From: Shewanella phaeophyticola | GTDB taxonomy: Bacteria > Pseudomonadota > Gammaproteobacteria > Enterobacterales > Shewanellaceae | DNA length: 64,000 bases | NCBI RefSeq assembly: GCF_025398315.1 | Contig: NZ_JAODOQ010000001.1 | Span: forward strand, 2,790,001-2,854,000 | Reading direction: 5' to 3' | In this document: positions 10,292 to 20,308 of the stretch, piece by piece | Layout of the letters: each line of letters opens with the position of its first letter | Position numbering within the stretch: position 1 is the first letter of the stretch | Notes under the pieces: model-generated | Database searches by the model: none | Seen by the model: only the letters and a program-made list of their open reading frames with translations | What the model was told of the DNA's origin: nothing | Position numbers and translations under genes: made by a program

Positions 10292-11168
10292 TCGCTCTGT
10301 CCTCTTCTGTTGGCTTACGTTGTACTAAACGTTCAACAAAAAACTCTAAATGACCACCCGGCTGCTGTGGAATAGGCCAAGTCATAATTTTGTTAGCCAA
10401 ACCATGGTAAGCAATCGCTGATGGAGACTTGGGAAAAGCTTCAACAACTAATTTTTGTTTACGGACAGATTTACGTAAGTTCTCATCAAAAGGAACGGTA
10501 GCCACTAACTCAAGTGCCACATCTAAAAATCTGTCTGTCACTTTACTGAGTTTAGCAAATAATTCCATACCTTCGCGTAAACTACGCACCATATTTGCCA
10601 CAATTTTGAAGTGGAACACACCGTGCTCACGACTTAAGATTTTAATTAAGGCATAGGCATCGGTAATAGATGTGGGCTCATCACACACAACAATGAGCAC
10701 ATCTTGCGAAGCACGTGAAAAACTCAACACCATATCTGAGATACCCGCTGCAGTATCGACGATGAGTATGTCAAATTGCGTACGCATTTCGCTAAATGCA
10801 CGAATTAATCCGGCATGCTGTGCTTGAGTCAATTCAACCATGGCTTGAGTGCCTGAAGTTGCTGGCACAATACCAATGCCTTTAGTGACTTCACGCACAA
10901 TGATGTCATCTAGCTCTGCATCGCCAGATAATACATGTGATAAGTTTTTCTCTGCTCGGATCCCGAGCATAACATCGACGTTGGCTAAGCCTAAATCAGC
11001 ATCAAGCACCAATACACGTTTGCCCTTTTCGGCTAATGCAACTGCGGTATTAATTGACACGCTTGTTTTGCCGACTCCACCTTTACCACCGGAGACGGCA
11101 ATGACTTTAACTTTATCGTTATTTGGTTGATTCATCATACGTAAACCACTTGCTTGATCCCGAGTCAT
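10284..11168 (-). CDS. flhG: FlhG (FleN), MinD-like ATPase controlling flagellar number
   Basis: ParA/MinD family ATPase of about 294 residues that restrains flagellar number in polar flagellates, acting with FlhF and FlrA. The N-terminal activation motif DQASGLRMM, conserved in FlhG and important for stimulating FlhF GTPase, is at residues 4-12. The deviant Walker A GGKGGVGKTS follows near 27, DADLGLANVD near 55 and VDTAAG near 134. ATG at 11168 is preferred over GTG at 11192 because it gives the family's MTxDQAS start. It is 4 bases downstream of flhF. Confidence 0.93.
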   Translation of the reverse strand: MTRDQASGLRMMNQPNNDKVKVIAVSGGKGGVGKTSVSINTAVALAEKGKRVLVLDADLGLANVDVMLGIRAEKNLSHVLSGDAELDDIIVREVTKGIGIVPATSGTQAMVELTQAQHAGLIRAFSEMRTQFDILIVDTAAGISDMVLSFSRASQDVLIVVCDEPTSITDAYALIKILSREHGVFHFKIVANMVRSLREGMELFAKLSKVTDRFLDVALELVATVPFDENLRKSVRKQKLVVEAFPKSPSAIAYHGLANKIMTWPIPQQPGGHLEFFVERLVQRKPTEEDRASE

Positions 11169-11172
11169 ATCT

Positions 11173-12562
11173 TTACTCAAATGCATAGGCACTGTCGTTT
11201 GACCATGCCGTGTCTTGTGACGTTTGTTGTTCTGTATCGTTTAATGCTGTTAGGGCTTGTTTAGCTAATGCTAACGTATCTGCCACTTTCATGTCTTCAG
11301 GAACACGTTGGCCGTCAGTCACATAACTCAATGGTAACTCATTTTGAATCAATACGCTCAATGCACCTGCAATTGAGACGGATTCATCTAATTTGGTCAA
11401 AATTGCACCTGATAATGGAATGCGTTTAAAGTGCTCTACTGCATCTTGTAACACACGACGTTGCCCTGTGGCAGACATAACCAAGTAACTACGGATAGGG
11501 ATCCTACTATTTGCTGTCAAATTATCAAGTTGTTGATATAGACGCATGTCACGTTGTCCCATACCCGCGGTATCAATTAACACTAACTTACGATTTCTAA
11601 ATTGATACAAAATTTGTTCTAGCTCACTTAAATCATGTGCTTGCTTTACTGGGCAGCCCATAATTTTACCATATGTCGCTAATTGCTCATATGCCCCGAT
11701 ACGATAATGATCGGTCGTAATTAATGCAACTTGCTCTGAGCCATGGTGTGCTGCAAAACGTGCCGCTATTTTAGCAAGTGAAGTGGTTTTACCTACTCCA
11801 GTAGTATCCCACAAATGCCACTACACCACCGCGTTTAACAATGTCATCACCTTGATTATCCAGTAAATTAGCCAAGCTTTGTGGTAATGCTCTAACGAGG
11901 TCAGCTGGCGAGTAATGCTGGCTTAATCCTGCTAGTTTAGCAGCAACCGCAGGAGAAAACTCTGCAGCCACTAATTTACTTTCTAACATTGCGCCCACAG
12001 GGTCAGTTCGCTTTTTATGATCTTTCATTAACGATGACACTTGATGAGTTAACAAGCTTCTCAGTGATGCCATTTCTTCACGCAATGAATCCATTTCAGC
12101 GGATTGGTTTTTATTGGATTTGTTAGATTTATCTAGCTGATTAACTGGCGGCGTACTTGGGTTTTTCTTAGGCGTTTTCGCCCCTTCTAATTGGCGCGCC
12201 CATTCAGGTAATTCAGGCTCATCATGACGCGAAGCGGTCATTTGCTGCGTCATGCGATTGTGTTGTTTTTCAAGTAAGGCTTGTAATGAATCAGCCGCTG
12301 GAGGCGGGCTCACTTTTGAATGCGCTTTAACCGCGGGCTTAGCTCCAAGTGAGACTTTATCTTCGCTCACATCCATAAAGCCAGTTGTAGGAGCTTGAGA
12401 AGCAATGGCCGCTTTAGGCTCGTCATAGTCAACTGCGGCAACGATTTCGATGCCACCCGTGACTTTTTTGTTTGACATAATGACAGCGTCAGACCCTAAG
12501 GTGTCTTTTACTTGAGCCAATGCTGCACGCATATCTTTGGCAAAAAATCGTTTAATTTTCAC
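11173..12562 (-). pseudogene. flhF: flhF, flagellar SRP-like GTPase (frameshifted in the P-loop)
   Basis: FlhF recruits the first flagellar components to the pole. The 5' frame (12562-11789) has the basic N-terminal B domain (MKIKRFFAKDMRAALAQVK) and the N domain, ending AFVG then YYWSR. The 3' frame (from 11814) begins TGVGKTTSLAK, which is the rest of the G1 motif, and continues with TTDHYRIGA, VLIDTAGMGQRD and LTKLDE. One base too many in GGATACTACTGG (11800-11808) breaks the P-loop exactly. Removing it restores a protein of about 462 residues with G-x-TGVGKTT. Both pieces are otherwise well preserved. Confidence 0.9.
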
Positions 12563-12591
12563 GTACGCACCTCTTTAAACTGACATTATCA

Positions 12592-14691
12592 CTATTGACC
12601 TACAGCAGAAACAATCCTGATTTGTTTCTCATCGGGAATTTCTTGGTAAGAAATCACCCGTAAATTTGGAATAGTGTATTTAACAAATCGTGACAAAGTG
12701 GATCTTAGCATGCCAGATGTCAATAATATGGCTGGTTGCCCTACCATTTCTTGCTTCTGGGCAGCGTCTAAAAGTGACTGCTGCATGCGTTCTGCGAGAC
12801 CGGGTTCAATATTTGACTCTTCCCCACCTGTCGCCTGCATAGACTTATGCAACATCTGTTCCAACTCCGGCGCCAATGTTATGACAGGGATTTCTAATTC
12901 TGGGCCTGAGATTTCTTGAACTATCATGCGTTTTAACGCGATACGCACCGCTGCGGTCAGTACTTCGGTATCATTACTCTTACTGCCATACTCTAACAAG
13001 GTTTGTACAATTGTACGTAAGTCACGTACCGACACCCCTTCGTTAAGTAGGTTTTGCATCACTTTAACCACTGAGCCTAACGGCATAATGTCTGGTACAA
13101 AACCGTCCACTAGTTTTGGCGAGTTCTTAGCGAGCATATCCATTAATTGTTGCACTTCTTCGTAACCCAACAATTTAGCAGCATTGTTACTGAGTAATTG
13201 ACTAATATGGGTCGCGACAACGGTTGCGGTATCAACCACGGTGTAACCTAGTGTTTGTGCATGTTCACGTTGCTCCGGTGCGATCCACACAGCTTCTAAA
13301 CCAAAAGCTGGGTCGCGGGTTTCGATACCATCAAGCTTGCCATAAACCTGGCCAGGATTAATCGCCAGTTCACAATCATGTCTCACTTCGGCCTCACCGA
13401 CCACCACGCCCATCAATGAAATACGATACGCATTAGGCGATAGGTCTAGGTTGTCACGAATATGCACTGCTGGCACTAAAAATCCGAGTTCTTGGGACAA
13501 TTTTTTACGTACGCCTTTAATTCGGCCTAATAATTCACCACCTTGTGACTTATCAACCAATGGGATCAATCGATATCCCACTTCTAGGCCAATCGTATCG
13601 ACATGGCGAACATCTTCCCAGCTCAGTTCTTTTGGCTCTTTATCTTTGGTTTCTGCAGAGCCTTTGGTCGCCACTGCTAATGCCGCTTGCTTTTTATCCA
13701 TATTACGTTTGTAAACAAAATAAGCTGCACCCGCAGTAATAAAAGCAAACGTTAAAAAGGCAACATGAGGCATGCCAGGCACAATTCCCATGATAAATAA
13801 TAACCCTGCAGCAATGGCTAACGACTTATGATTGTCAAACATCTGACTCATCATCATCTGGCCCATATCACCCGACTCGTTTTGACGCGTTACCATTAAG
13901 GCCGCAGCAATAGACAATAGTAAGCCAGGTATTTGAGCCACTAAACCATCACCAATAGTTAATAGAGTATAAATTTCAACAGCACTTGAAAAATCAAGAT
14001 CATGTTGCACCATACCAATAACAAAGCCACCTAGAATGTTGATCACAAGGATCATAATACCGGCAATCGCATCACCTTTAACAAACTTCGATGCACCGTC
14101 CATTGCACCGTAAAAGTCAGCCTCGCGTGTCACTTCAGCACGGCGAATGCGCGCTTGATCTTGGGTTAAAGTGCCAGCGTTTAAGTCCGCATCAATGGCC
14201 ATTTGCTTGCCGGGCATTGCATCTAAGGTAAAGCGGGCGCTGACTTCAGAAATACGTCCAGCACCTTTGGTCACTACGGCAAAGTTAATGATAATAAGAA
14301 TAAGGAAGACCACTAGACCCACAGCATAGTTACCACCAATCACTACAGACCCAAAGGCCTCAATCACCTTACCTGCAGCGTCGCCGCCATTATGTCCTTC
14401 AAGTAATACGATTCGAGTAGAGGCAACGTTTAATGCTAATCGCAATAGCGTTGCAACCAATAACACGGTAGGAAATGCAGCAAAATCAAGAGGACGGTCA
14501 GTATAAATCGCCACCAGCAATACCACTAAAGCCAGTGCAATATTAAATGAAAATAAGATATCGAGCAGAAAAGCAGGCATTGGCAATACCACCATGCCCA
14601 ACGCAGCAAGCACCAATAATGGTGTGCCTATGCCTTTAAACGTGGCAGGTCTTATTTGTTTAAATTGCCCAAAAGCTGCTTTTGCATCCAT
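12592..14691 (-). CDS. flhA: Flagellar export gate protein FlhA
   Basis: Major subunit of the flagellar type III export gate, 699 residues, inner membrane. About eight transmembrane helices occupy residues 20-325 (with FNIALALVVLL, PTVLLVATLLRLALNVASTR, ARFTLDAMPGKQMAIDADLNAG), followed by the large cytoplasmic domain that forms the nonameric docking ring for chaperone-substrate complexes. The FHIPEP signature region RLALNVASTR and the DAMPGKQM loop are intact. It has its own sigma-54 promoter about 70 bases upstream and heads the flhA-flhF-flhG-fliA-che transcript. Confidence 0.97.
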   Translation of the reverse strand: MDAKAAFGQFKQIRPATFKGIGTPLLVLAALGMVVLPMPAFLLDILFSFNIALALVVLLVAIYTDRPLDFAAFPTVLLVATLLRLALNVASTRIVLLEGHNGGDAAGKVIEAFGSVVIGGNYAVGLVVFLILIIINFAVVTKGAGRISEVSARFTLDAMPGKQMAIDADLNAGTLTQDQARIRRAEVTREADFYGAMDGASKFVKGDAIAGIMILVINILGGFVIGMVQHDLDFSSAVEIYTLLTIGDGLVAQIPGLLLSIAAALMVTRQNESGDMGQMMMSQMFDNHKSLAIAAGLLFIMGIVPGMPHVAFLTFAFITAGAAYFVYKRNMDKKQAALAVATKGSAETKDKEPKELSWEDVRHVDTIGLEVGYRLIPLVDKSQGGELLGRIKGVRKKLSQELGFLVPAVHIRDNLDLSPNAYRISLMGVVVGEAEVRHDCELAINPGQVYGKLDGIETRDPAFGLEAVWIAPEQREHAQTLGYTVVDTATVVATHISQLLSNNAAKLLGYEEVQQLMDMLAKNSPKLVDGFVPDIMPLGSVVKVMQNLLNEGVSVRDLRTIVQTLLEYGSKSNDTEVLTAAVRIALKRMIVQEISGPELEIPVITLAPELEQMLHKSMQATGGEESNIEPGLAERMQQSLLDAAQKQEMVGQPAILLTSGMLRSTLSRFVKYTIPNLRVISYQEIPDEKQIRIVSAVGQ

Positions 14692-14759
14692 AAAAGAGGA
14701 ACCCTTTGTGTCAGTCTACGGCGTCAAAGGACTGTTAATTGACGCGAATAAACCTACGA

Positions 14760-14776
14760 AGCAAAAATTAAGCCAT
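14760..14776 (-). promoter_or_regulatory. Sigma-54 promoter of flhA operon
   Basis: Minus-strand TGGCTTAATTTTTGCT: GG and GC are separated by exactly 10 bases, matching the -24/-12 element. It sits about 70 bases upstream of flhA, as expected for a FlrA-activated class II unit. Confidence 0.75.
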
Positions 14777-14805
14777 ATATAGTAAAGCAACAAAGATTAA
14801 TTGAT

Positions 14806-15939
14806 TTAGTATTTTAAATCGTCAGGAATAGGTTGATTGAGTGGGATAGGTTTAGGTCGGCGGCCTTTACCTTTTTGATATTGCCTAAGTTGAAAGACAT
14901 AAGCTAAAACCTGCGCGACGGCAGTAAATAAACCTTCTGGCACTTGTTGATCTATCTTGGTGGTATGGTAAATCGCCCGAGCAAGTGGCGGCGCTGACAC
15001 AATCGCCACGTTATGTTCGCGCGCAATTTCACGAATTTTAAATGCAACATCATCCACACCTTTGGCGAGTAAAAATGGCGCAGATGAACGAGTCACATCG
15101 TATTTAACCGCCACCGCGTAATGCTCTGGGTTAACCACAATCACGTCGGCATTCGGCACTTCTGTCATCATCCGCCGCTGAGCCATTTCGTGTTGCATTT
15201 GTCTAATGCGGCTTTTCACTTCAGGCTTACCCTCGGTATCTTTATACTCGTCTTTGACTTCTTGTTTGGTCATTTTAAGCTGTTTATTGTGATTCCAAAT
15301 TTGAAATGGCACATCAATTGCTACAATTAACAACATCGAACAGCACAATAAAATAAACATCCACACCAGCAGTTCTAATGCGTGATATACATTACCAGGC
15401 AGGTGATCGCTTGATAGCGTTAAAATATCAAAAAAGTAAAAACGTAATAAAAAATAAGCAGATAACGCCACAACAGAAAATTTAGCAATCCCTTTGGCTA
15501 GCTCAACTAATGCTTGAGTTCCAAACATTCGCTTAAAGCCATTCATTGGGTTTAATTTACTGCCCTTTGGCATAAAGGCTTTAACCGAAAAAGACATACC
15601 ACCTAACGCAACATTGCCAATAAATGACACCAATGCCAATAAAGCAATAAAGCTAATCAGCGGCCAGGCAAGTTCGTTACCGACGACACCCCAAACACGA
15701 AACATCGAGTTAGTATCAAATATTTGGTCGCGCTCCATCGTAAAAATTTGTTTCATGATGGTGTAAAGACTGATGGCGATTGACGGCTCTGTCATTGCAA
15801 AGCCCACCGATGCGGCGAGTAATACTGCTGCGGTGCCTAACTCTTTTGAACGAGCGACCTGACCTTTCTCACGAGCCTGTTCAAGTCGTTTACTGGTGGG
15901 TTCTTCTGTGCGTTCTTGACTGCTATCATTTTCTGCCAT
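14806..15939 (-). CDS. flhB: Flagellar export switch protein FlhB
   Basis: Inner-membrane export gate component and substrate-specificity switch, 377 residues. The N-terminus SQERTEEPTSKRLEQAREKG is canonical, four transmembrane helices follow (residues about 30-215), then the cytoplasmic domain. The autocleavage site is normally NPTH; here the sequence reads VIVVNPEHYAVAVKYD at about residue 270, so the N and P needed for cleavage are kept but T is E. The C-terminal LAKGVDDVAFKIREIA and PEGLFTAVAQVLAYV match the family. It closes the fliK-to-flhB run. Confidence 0.95.
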   Translation of the reverse strand: MAENDSSQERTEEPTSKRLEQAREKGQVARSKELGTAAVLLAASVGFAMTEPSIAISLYTIMKQIFTMERDQIFDTNSMFRVWGVVGNELAWPLISFIALLALVSFIGNVALGGMSFSVKAFMPKGSKLNPMNGFKRMFGTQALVELAKGIAKFSVVALSAYFLLRFYFFDILTLSSDHLPGNVYHALELLVWMFILLCCSMLLIVAIDVPFQIWNHNKQLKMTKQEVKDEYKDTEGKPEVKSRIRQMQHEMAQRRMMTEVPNADVIVVNPEHYAVAVKYDVTRSSAPFLLAKGVDDVAFKIREIAREHNVAIVSAPPLARAIYHTTKIDQQVPEGLFTAVAQVLAYVFQLRQYQKGKGRRPKPIPLNQPIPDDLKY

Positions 15940-15948
15940 GCGACCCCC

Positions 15949-16752
15949 TTAAAATACGACAACAGCATCGGTTTGACATTGAAGTTGCAGTACATCGCAC
16001 ATCAATACCTGTGCGGCCTGCCAAACTTCATCAAAATGCGCCATGATAGAGCCTAAGGTTAACCATAAAATCAACAAGCCACTGACCATGGTTACAGGGA
16101 AACCGATTGAGAAAATGTTGAGCTGCGGTGATGCTCGGGTCATCACACCAAACGATAAGTTAATCAATAACAAAGCTACAATCGCAGAAATCGACATGGT
16201 CAATGCCGAGCCAAACATAAAGCTGCCCCACTCTGCCAAAGCGCGATAATTTTCAATCGCTATACCTTGAGTTGACACAGGAATGGTTTCGAAACTGGCC
16301 ACCAGCATTCTAAACATCAGTAAATGGCCATCAACGGCTAAAAAGATTAACGTCGTTAATAATAAAAAGAAGTTACTTACTACCGGCGTTTGCTCACCTG
16401 ATCCTGGGTCGACCATTGAAGCAAAACCGAGACTGGTTTGCATACCAATAATTTGCCCTGTTAACACAAAGGTTTGCATCACCATTAATGTGATAAACCC
16501 CATCGTCACACCAATTAGAATTTGCTGCGCAATAACAAACACCGAGCTAAATGCCATCAGCTCTATGCTTTCCATGGGGGGTAAAACAGGCGCAACAGCC
16601 ATGGTAATAGCCACCGCTAATAACAGTCTGACTCGAGAGGGAGTGGTGTTAGCGCCAAATACCGCCATCACCATCAACATTGACGAAATACGAAAAAATG
16701 GCAACAGGTATGCAGCAATTGTTTGACTGATTTCATCAAACAAAATATCCAT
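15949..16752 (-). CDS. fliR: Flagellar export gate protein FliR
   Basis: Core export channel subunit of 267 residues, largely hydrophobic with about six membrane segments. Features typical of FliR are visible: PFFRISSMLMVMAVFG near the N-terminus and the segment GFASMVDPGSGEQTPVVS around residue 105. It lies three bases after fliQ and ten before flhB in the conserved fliP-Q-R-flhB order. Confidence 0.95.
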   Translation of the reverse strand: MDILFDEISQTIAAYLLPFFRISSMLMVMAVFGANTTPSRVRLLLAVAITMAVAPVLPPMESIELMAFSSVFVIAQQILIGVTMGFITLMVMQTFVLTGQIIGMQTSLGFASMVDPGSGEQTPVVSNFFLLLTTLIFLAVDGHLLMFRMLVASFETIPVSTQGIAIENYRALAEWGSFMFGSALTMSISAIVALLLINLSFGVMTRASPQLNIFSIGFPVTMVSGLLILWLTLGSIMAHFDEVWQAAQVLMCDVLQLQCQTDAVVVF

Positions 16753-16755
16753 GAC

Positions 16756-17025
16756 TTACCCTATCACCATGGGAATGAGATTCACCATCTCAATAAAGAA
16801 GTCCATCATGGTTTGCACCAACCAATGTCCTAAAAACATCAAGGCAAATAAGGTCATCAATAAGCGAGGTAAAAAACTTAAGGTTTGTTCGTTAATCGAG
16901 GTGGCCGCTTGGAATACCGCAACAATTAAACCAATAAATAAGCCAGGTAAAATAATCGCTGACACGATCAGAACAATAACTGATAGTGCTTCTCGAAAGA
17001 TATCAATGAGCGATTCAGGAGACAT
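16756..17025 (-). CDS. fliQ: Flagellar export gate protein FliQ
   Basis: Small two-helix membrane protein of 89 residues, the family's normal length. Residues 1-10 (MSPESLIDIF) and LIVAVFQAATSINEQTLSFLPR are diagnostic. With FliP and FliR it builds the helical export pore. Confidence 0.95.
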   Translation of the reverse strand: MSPESLIDIFREALSVIVLIVSAIILPGLFIGLIVAVFQAATSINEQTLSFLPRLLMTLFALMFLGHWLVQTMMDFFIEMVNLIPMVIG

Positions 17026-17036
17026 AAATATCGGCC

Positions 17037-17798
17037 TTATATTCCGAAACTATTGGCTAATGTACCCATGACTAGGTCCCACCCATCAACTAACACGAAT
17101 AACATTATCTTAAACGGTAGCGACACAATCATCGGTGACAACATCATCATACCCATGGCCATCAAAATACTGGCGACCACTAAATCGAGCACTAAAAATG
17201 GCACAAATAACATAAAGCCTATTTGAAAAGCGGTTTTTAGCTCACTGGTAATAAACGCGGGGATCACCACGCTCATTGGCGCTTGTTCGGGTGATTGAAT
17301 GTCTTTATAACCCGATATTTCAATAAAGGTTTGTAAGTCCGTGGTGCGAACTTGCGACAACATGAATGTTTTAATCGGTTCTTTACCCACATCATAGGCC
17401 TGGGTCAATGTCATGGTTTCATTAACATATGGCTCAACAGCCTCGACGTAAATTTTATCAAATACTGGCGCCATAATAAAAAAGGTCATAAACAAACTTA
17501 TGCCAATAAGCACCTGATTTGATGGGGTTTGCTGCAAACCTAACGCCTGACGTAATATTGACAACACCACAATAATACGCGTAAACGACGTTAGCATTAT
17601 CACCATTGCAGGGATAAAGCTCATTGCGGTCATCAGCAACAAGATTTGTAACGTGACCGAATACTCGGTTGCACCATCTGCGCCTGTTGTTACGGTCACA
17701 GCAGGCAGCACACCGTCTTGTGCTAATGCCTCTGGTGCAAACAACATTGCCACCATGGCCATGAGGGTGATCACCAATAAACTGGTGCATTTATTCAT
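17037..17798 (-). CDS. fliP: Flagellar export gate protein FliP
   Basis: Pore-forming export gate subunit of 253 residues. A cleavable signal peptide is visible ([21 protein letters not shown], cleavage near residue 26), then four membrane helices with the FliP signatures [19 protein letters not shown] and [18 protein letters not shown]. The C-terminal [20 protein letters not shown] segment is intact. It shares a base with the end of fliO, indicating coupled translation. Confidence 0.96.
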   Translation of the reverse strand: MNKCTSLLVITLMAMVAMLFAPEALAQDGVLPAVTVTTGADGATEYSVTLQILLLMTAMSFIPAMVIMLTSFTRIIVVLSILRQALGLQQTPSNQVLIGISLFMTFFIMAPVFDKIYVEAVEPYVNETMTLTQAYDVGKEPIKTFMLSQVRTTDLQTFIEISGYKDIQSPEQAPMSVVIPAFITSELKTAFQIGFMLFVPFLVLDLVVASILMAMGMMMLSPMIVSLPFKIMLFVLVDGWDLVMGTLANSFGI

Positions 17799-18208
17799 TA
17801 TTGCTGTTCCTTGGCTTGTTTAAGACGGCTGGCAAATGAGCTGGTTTGTACGTCAACTTGGGTGTCCAATTTATCAATTAGGCTGATTTGCTGCGAAGTC
17901 ACACCGAGTAAATATTGTTGACCGTTGACCTCAATCAACACTACTTTTTCACGTTGGCCAATGGGGGTTACTGCGAGGCTTTTAATCACTCCGCCGTTTG
18001 AGGGCACGAGCTTTAGCCGTTTGACGATGTATGCCAATACAAAAATGAGGGCGAGTACCACAATTAACCCGCCAACCATGTTTGCTAAGGTGGCGGTATT
18101 TGACACCTCAGAAGTGCGGGTTAATACAGCCGTAGTCGTTGAGCTAGGCGCATCGACGTCGGTCAATGCTTGAGCCATAACACTGAGCATTGAAATCATA
18201 TTCGCCAC
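17798..18208 (-). CDS. fliO: Flagellar biosynthesis protein FliO
   Basis: Bitopic membrane protein of 136 residues that assists assembly of the FliP ring. One transmembrane helix lies at about residues 42-62 ([22 protein letters not shown]), followed by a small cytoplasmic domain with [20 protein letters not shown] and [12 protein letters not shown], the typical FliO core. Located between fliN and fliP as expected. Confidence 0.92.
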   Translation of the reverse strand: MANMISMLSVMAQALTDVDAPSSTTTAVLTRTSEVSNTATLANMVGGLIVVLALIFVLAYIVKRLKLVPSNGGVIKSLAVTPIGQREKVVLIEVNGQQYLLGVTSQQISLIDKLDTQVDVQTSSFASRLKQAKEQQ

Positions 18209-18241
18209 GGTAATCCCTTGTGTTGTTGTCGATTAAAAAGA

Positions 18242-18625
18242 TTACTTTAGCTTTTTAATGCGTTCAGTTTGACTAATCACATCCGTTAAACGAATACCAA
18301 ATTTATCGTTAACCACGACCACTTCGCCATGAGCAATCAAGGTACCATTAACCATCACATCAAGAGGTTCACCTGCAACACGGTCTAGTTCAACTACCGA
18401 GCCCTGGTTTAACTGCAGTAAATTACGAATGCTGATAAAACTGCGACCCACTTCCATTGAAATCGTCACCGGAATATCAAGGATCGAATCGAGTTTAGCG
18501 GCTTCTTCCTTGGTTATCGGTTTAGAATCGTCAACTAACTCATCGAGTTCTACTTGTTGCGCTTCTTCTAAAGCCTGCTCAGCCATTGCTGCAGCCCAAT
18601 CATCACCAGTATCTTCTGTACTCAT
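18242..18625 (-). CDS. fliN: Flagellar motor switch protein FliN
   Basis: C-ring subunit of 127 residues. An acidic N-terminal extension is followed by the SpoA domain (about residues 48-125) with DIPVTISMEVGRSFISIRN and GEPLDVMVNGTLIAHGEVVV. It binds FliH and FliM and takes part in rotation switching and export docking. Directly downstream of fliM. Confidence 0.96.
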   Translation of the reverse strand: MSTEDTGDDWAAAMAEQALEEAQQVELDELVDDSKPITKEEAAKLDSILDIPVTISMEVGRSFISIRNLLQLNQGSVVELDRVAGEPLDVMVNGTLIAHGEVVVVNDKFGIRLTDVISQTERIKKLK

Positions 18626-18635
18626 TTACATCACC

Positions 18636-19664
18636 TTATAAATCTGAAATATCACGAGATTTACCTTTACGTGTTACCAGTTGTAATTCTGATTTAACCG
18701 TTTCAGGTCTAGCTATTTTTTCACTGATTTTTAATGCTAAATTATCTCGTGACTTGCCTAACTTACAACGATAAGTGGGTAAGTCTTCAATTCGCATCAT
18801 AATATGCTCTGGTAGGTCTATCGGAATAATATCACCGGCTTTAAACCCCATGACATCACGCAACGTGACTTCATGCTCAACAATGTTGGCGTCAAAGCCG
18901 ACTTGAACGTCCATGATTTCATCACGTAACGCTTGTGACCAGCGCATATCAGTATCTTGTTTATCACTTTGTACACCAGCATCGAGCAGTTCACGAATGG
19001 GCTCAATCATCGAATAAGGCATAGTGATGTGAAAATCACCGCCGCCGCCATCGACTTCAATATGGAATGAATTAATCACCACGACTTCCGTCGGACTCAC
19101 AATGTTGGCCATTGCAGGGTTAACTTCTGAGTCAAGATATTCAAACTCGACATCCATGACCGGCGCCCAAGCATCTTTATAATCTTCAAAAATAATCTTT
19201 AACAACAACTGCACAATTCGGCGTTCTGTCGGAGTAAATTCACGGCCTTCAATTTTGGCATGGAATCGACCATCGCCACCAAAGAAGTTATCCACCAATA
19301 TAAACACTAAACGTGCTTCCATGGTGATAAGTGCTGTGCCTTTTAATGGGCTAAAACGCACCATATTCAAACTCGTTGGTACAAATAGCGTGTGTACGTA
19401 CTCGCCAAACTTAAGCATTTGCACGCCATTAATTGACACTTCAGCCGCACGGCGCATCATGTTAAACATGCTTATGCGAAGATGGCGGGCAAAACGTTCG
19501 TTGACGATTTCAAGCGTGGGCATACGGCCACGCACAATTCTGTCTTGAGACGAAAAGTCATATGAGCGAGCATCTTCACTGCTCTCCTCAATTTCATCCT
19601 CATCGACATCGTCTACTCCATGTAGTAGCGCATCGATTTCATCTTGGCTTAATAAATCACTCAC
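18636..19664 (-). CDS. fliM: Flagellar motor switch protein FliM
   Basis: C-ring protein of 342 residues that binds CheY-P. The N-terminal peptide LLSQDEIDALLHG is the CheY-P docking site, the central CheC-like domain contains LKGTALITMEARLVFILVDNFFGG, and a C-terminal SpoA domain contains LRDVMGFKAGDIIPIDLPEH. Intact. Confidence 0.97.
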   Translation of the reverse strand: MSDLLSQDEIDALLHGVDDVDEDEIEESSEDARSYDFSSQDRIVRGRMPTLEIVNERFARHLRISMFNMMRRAAEVSINGVQMLKFGEYVHTLFVPTSLNMVRFSPLKGTALITMEARLVFILVDNFFGGDGRFHAKIEGREFTPTERRIVQLLLKIIFEDYKDAWAPVMDVEFEYLDSEVNPAMANIVSPTEVVVINSFHIEVDGGGGDFHITMPYSMIEPIRELLDAGVQSDKQDTDMRWSQALRDEIMDVQVGFDANIVEHEVTLRDVMGFKAGDIIPIDLPEHIMMRIEDLPTYRCKLGKSRDNLALKISEKIARPETVKSELQLVTRKGKSRDISDL

Positions 19665-19693
19665 ATCGTGGCCTTAGCAGTTAATGCATTGAG

Positions 19694-20216
19694 TTATTGC
19701 ATAACAAAACCAGTAAACAGGACTCTTTTCGACCACTTTTTTGCCTGTTATTGGTTGCAGCGTATTTTGCACATTAAGTAATGCTAATTGACGAAGCTCA
19801 TCTTTACCGGCTTGGGTACTGAGCTTTTGCACATCTGCACCACTAAACGTAGTCAATAATGCATCTTCAATTAAAGGAATATGTTTTTTGGTTAGCACAC
19901 TGTCATCTTCACCGCGTACCATCAGTTGCACTTTAATTTCAACTAAACGCGCACGGTCAACACCCGGTAAATTAAATAGAAATGGTCTTGGCATGCCAAC
20001 GTAATCGGCTTGAGCCATCTCTTCAGGCTCAGCGGTTTGAGCCTCTGGCGCGTTAGGATTGTCTGCGGCTGTTGGTTCGTCTGACCCCATAAAAAACCAC
20101 GCAGCAGCACCCGCCAATAACACCACCACTAAACCAATGCCACCAAACAGCACCAGTTTGTTTTTCTTTTTGCCACCCTCAGCGGCATCTTGTAGCTCTA
20201 ATTCTTCTTCAGCCAT
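19694..20216 (-). pseudogene. fliL: fliL, flagellar basal-body stator-associated protein (frameshifted at 3' end)
   Basis: FliL is a single-pass inner-membrane protein that supports stator function. The sequence shows a short cytoplasmic N-terminus, a transmembrane helix (LVLFGGIGLVVVLLAGAAAWFF), an acidic linker and the periplasmic domain with PFLFNLPG and VEIKVQLMVRG. Near the end GKKVVEK is followed by SPVYWFCYA in the frame as written (stop 19674). Removing one A from AAGAGTCC (19720-19727) gives VLFTGFVMQ and a stop at 19694, the usual FliL C-terminus. ATG at 20216 is preceded by GGGAG; the TTG at 20228 is not needed. About 173 residues after correction. Confidence 0.88.
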
Positions 20217-20308
20217 AATGGCTCCCAATCAACAACGTGATCAATATGATGACAAACTCAATCAACCATTGTTATAAAAAAATCGCATTATCTCTATAGG
20301 TTACCTGC

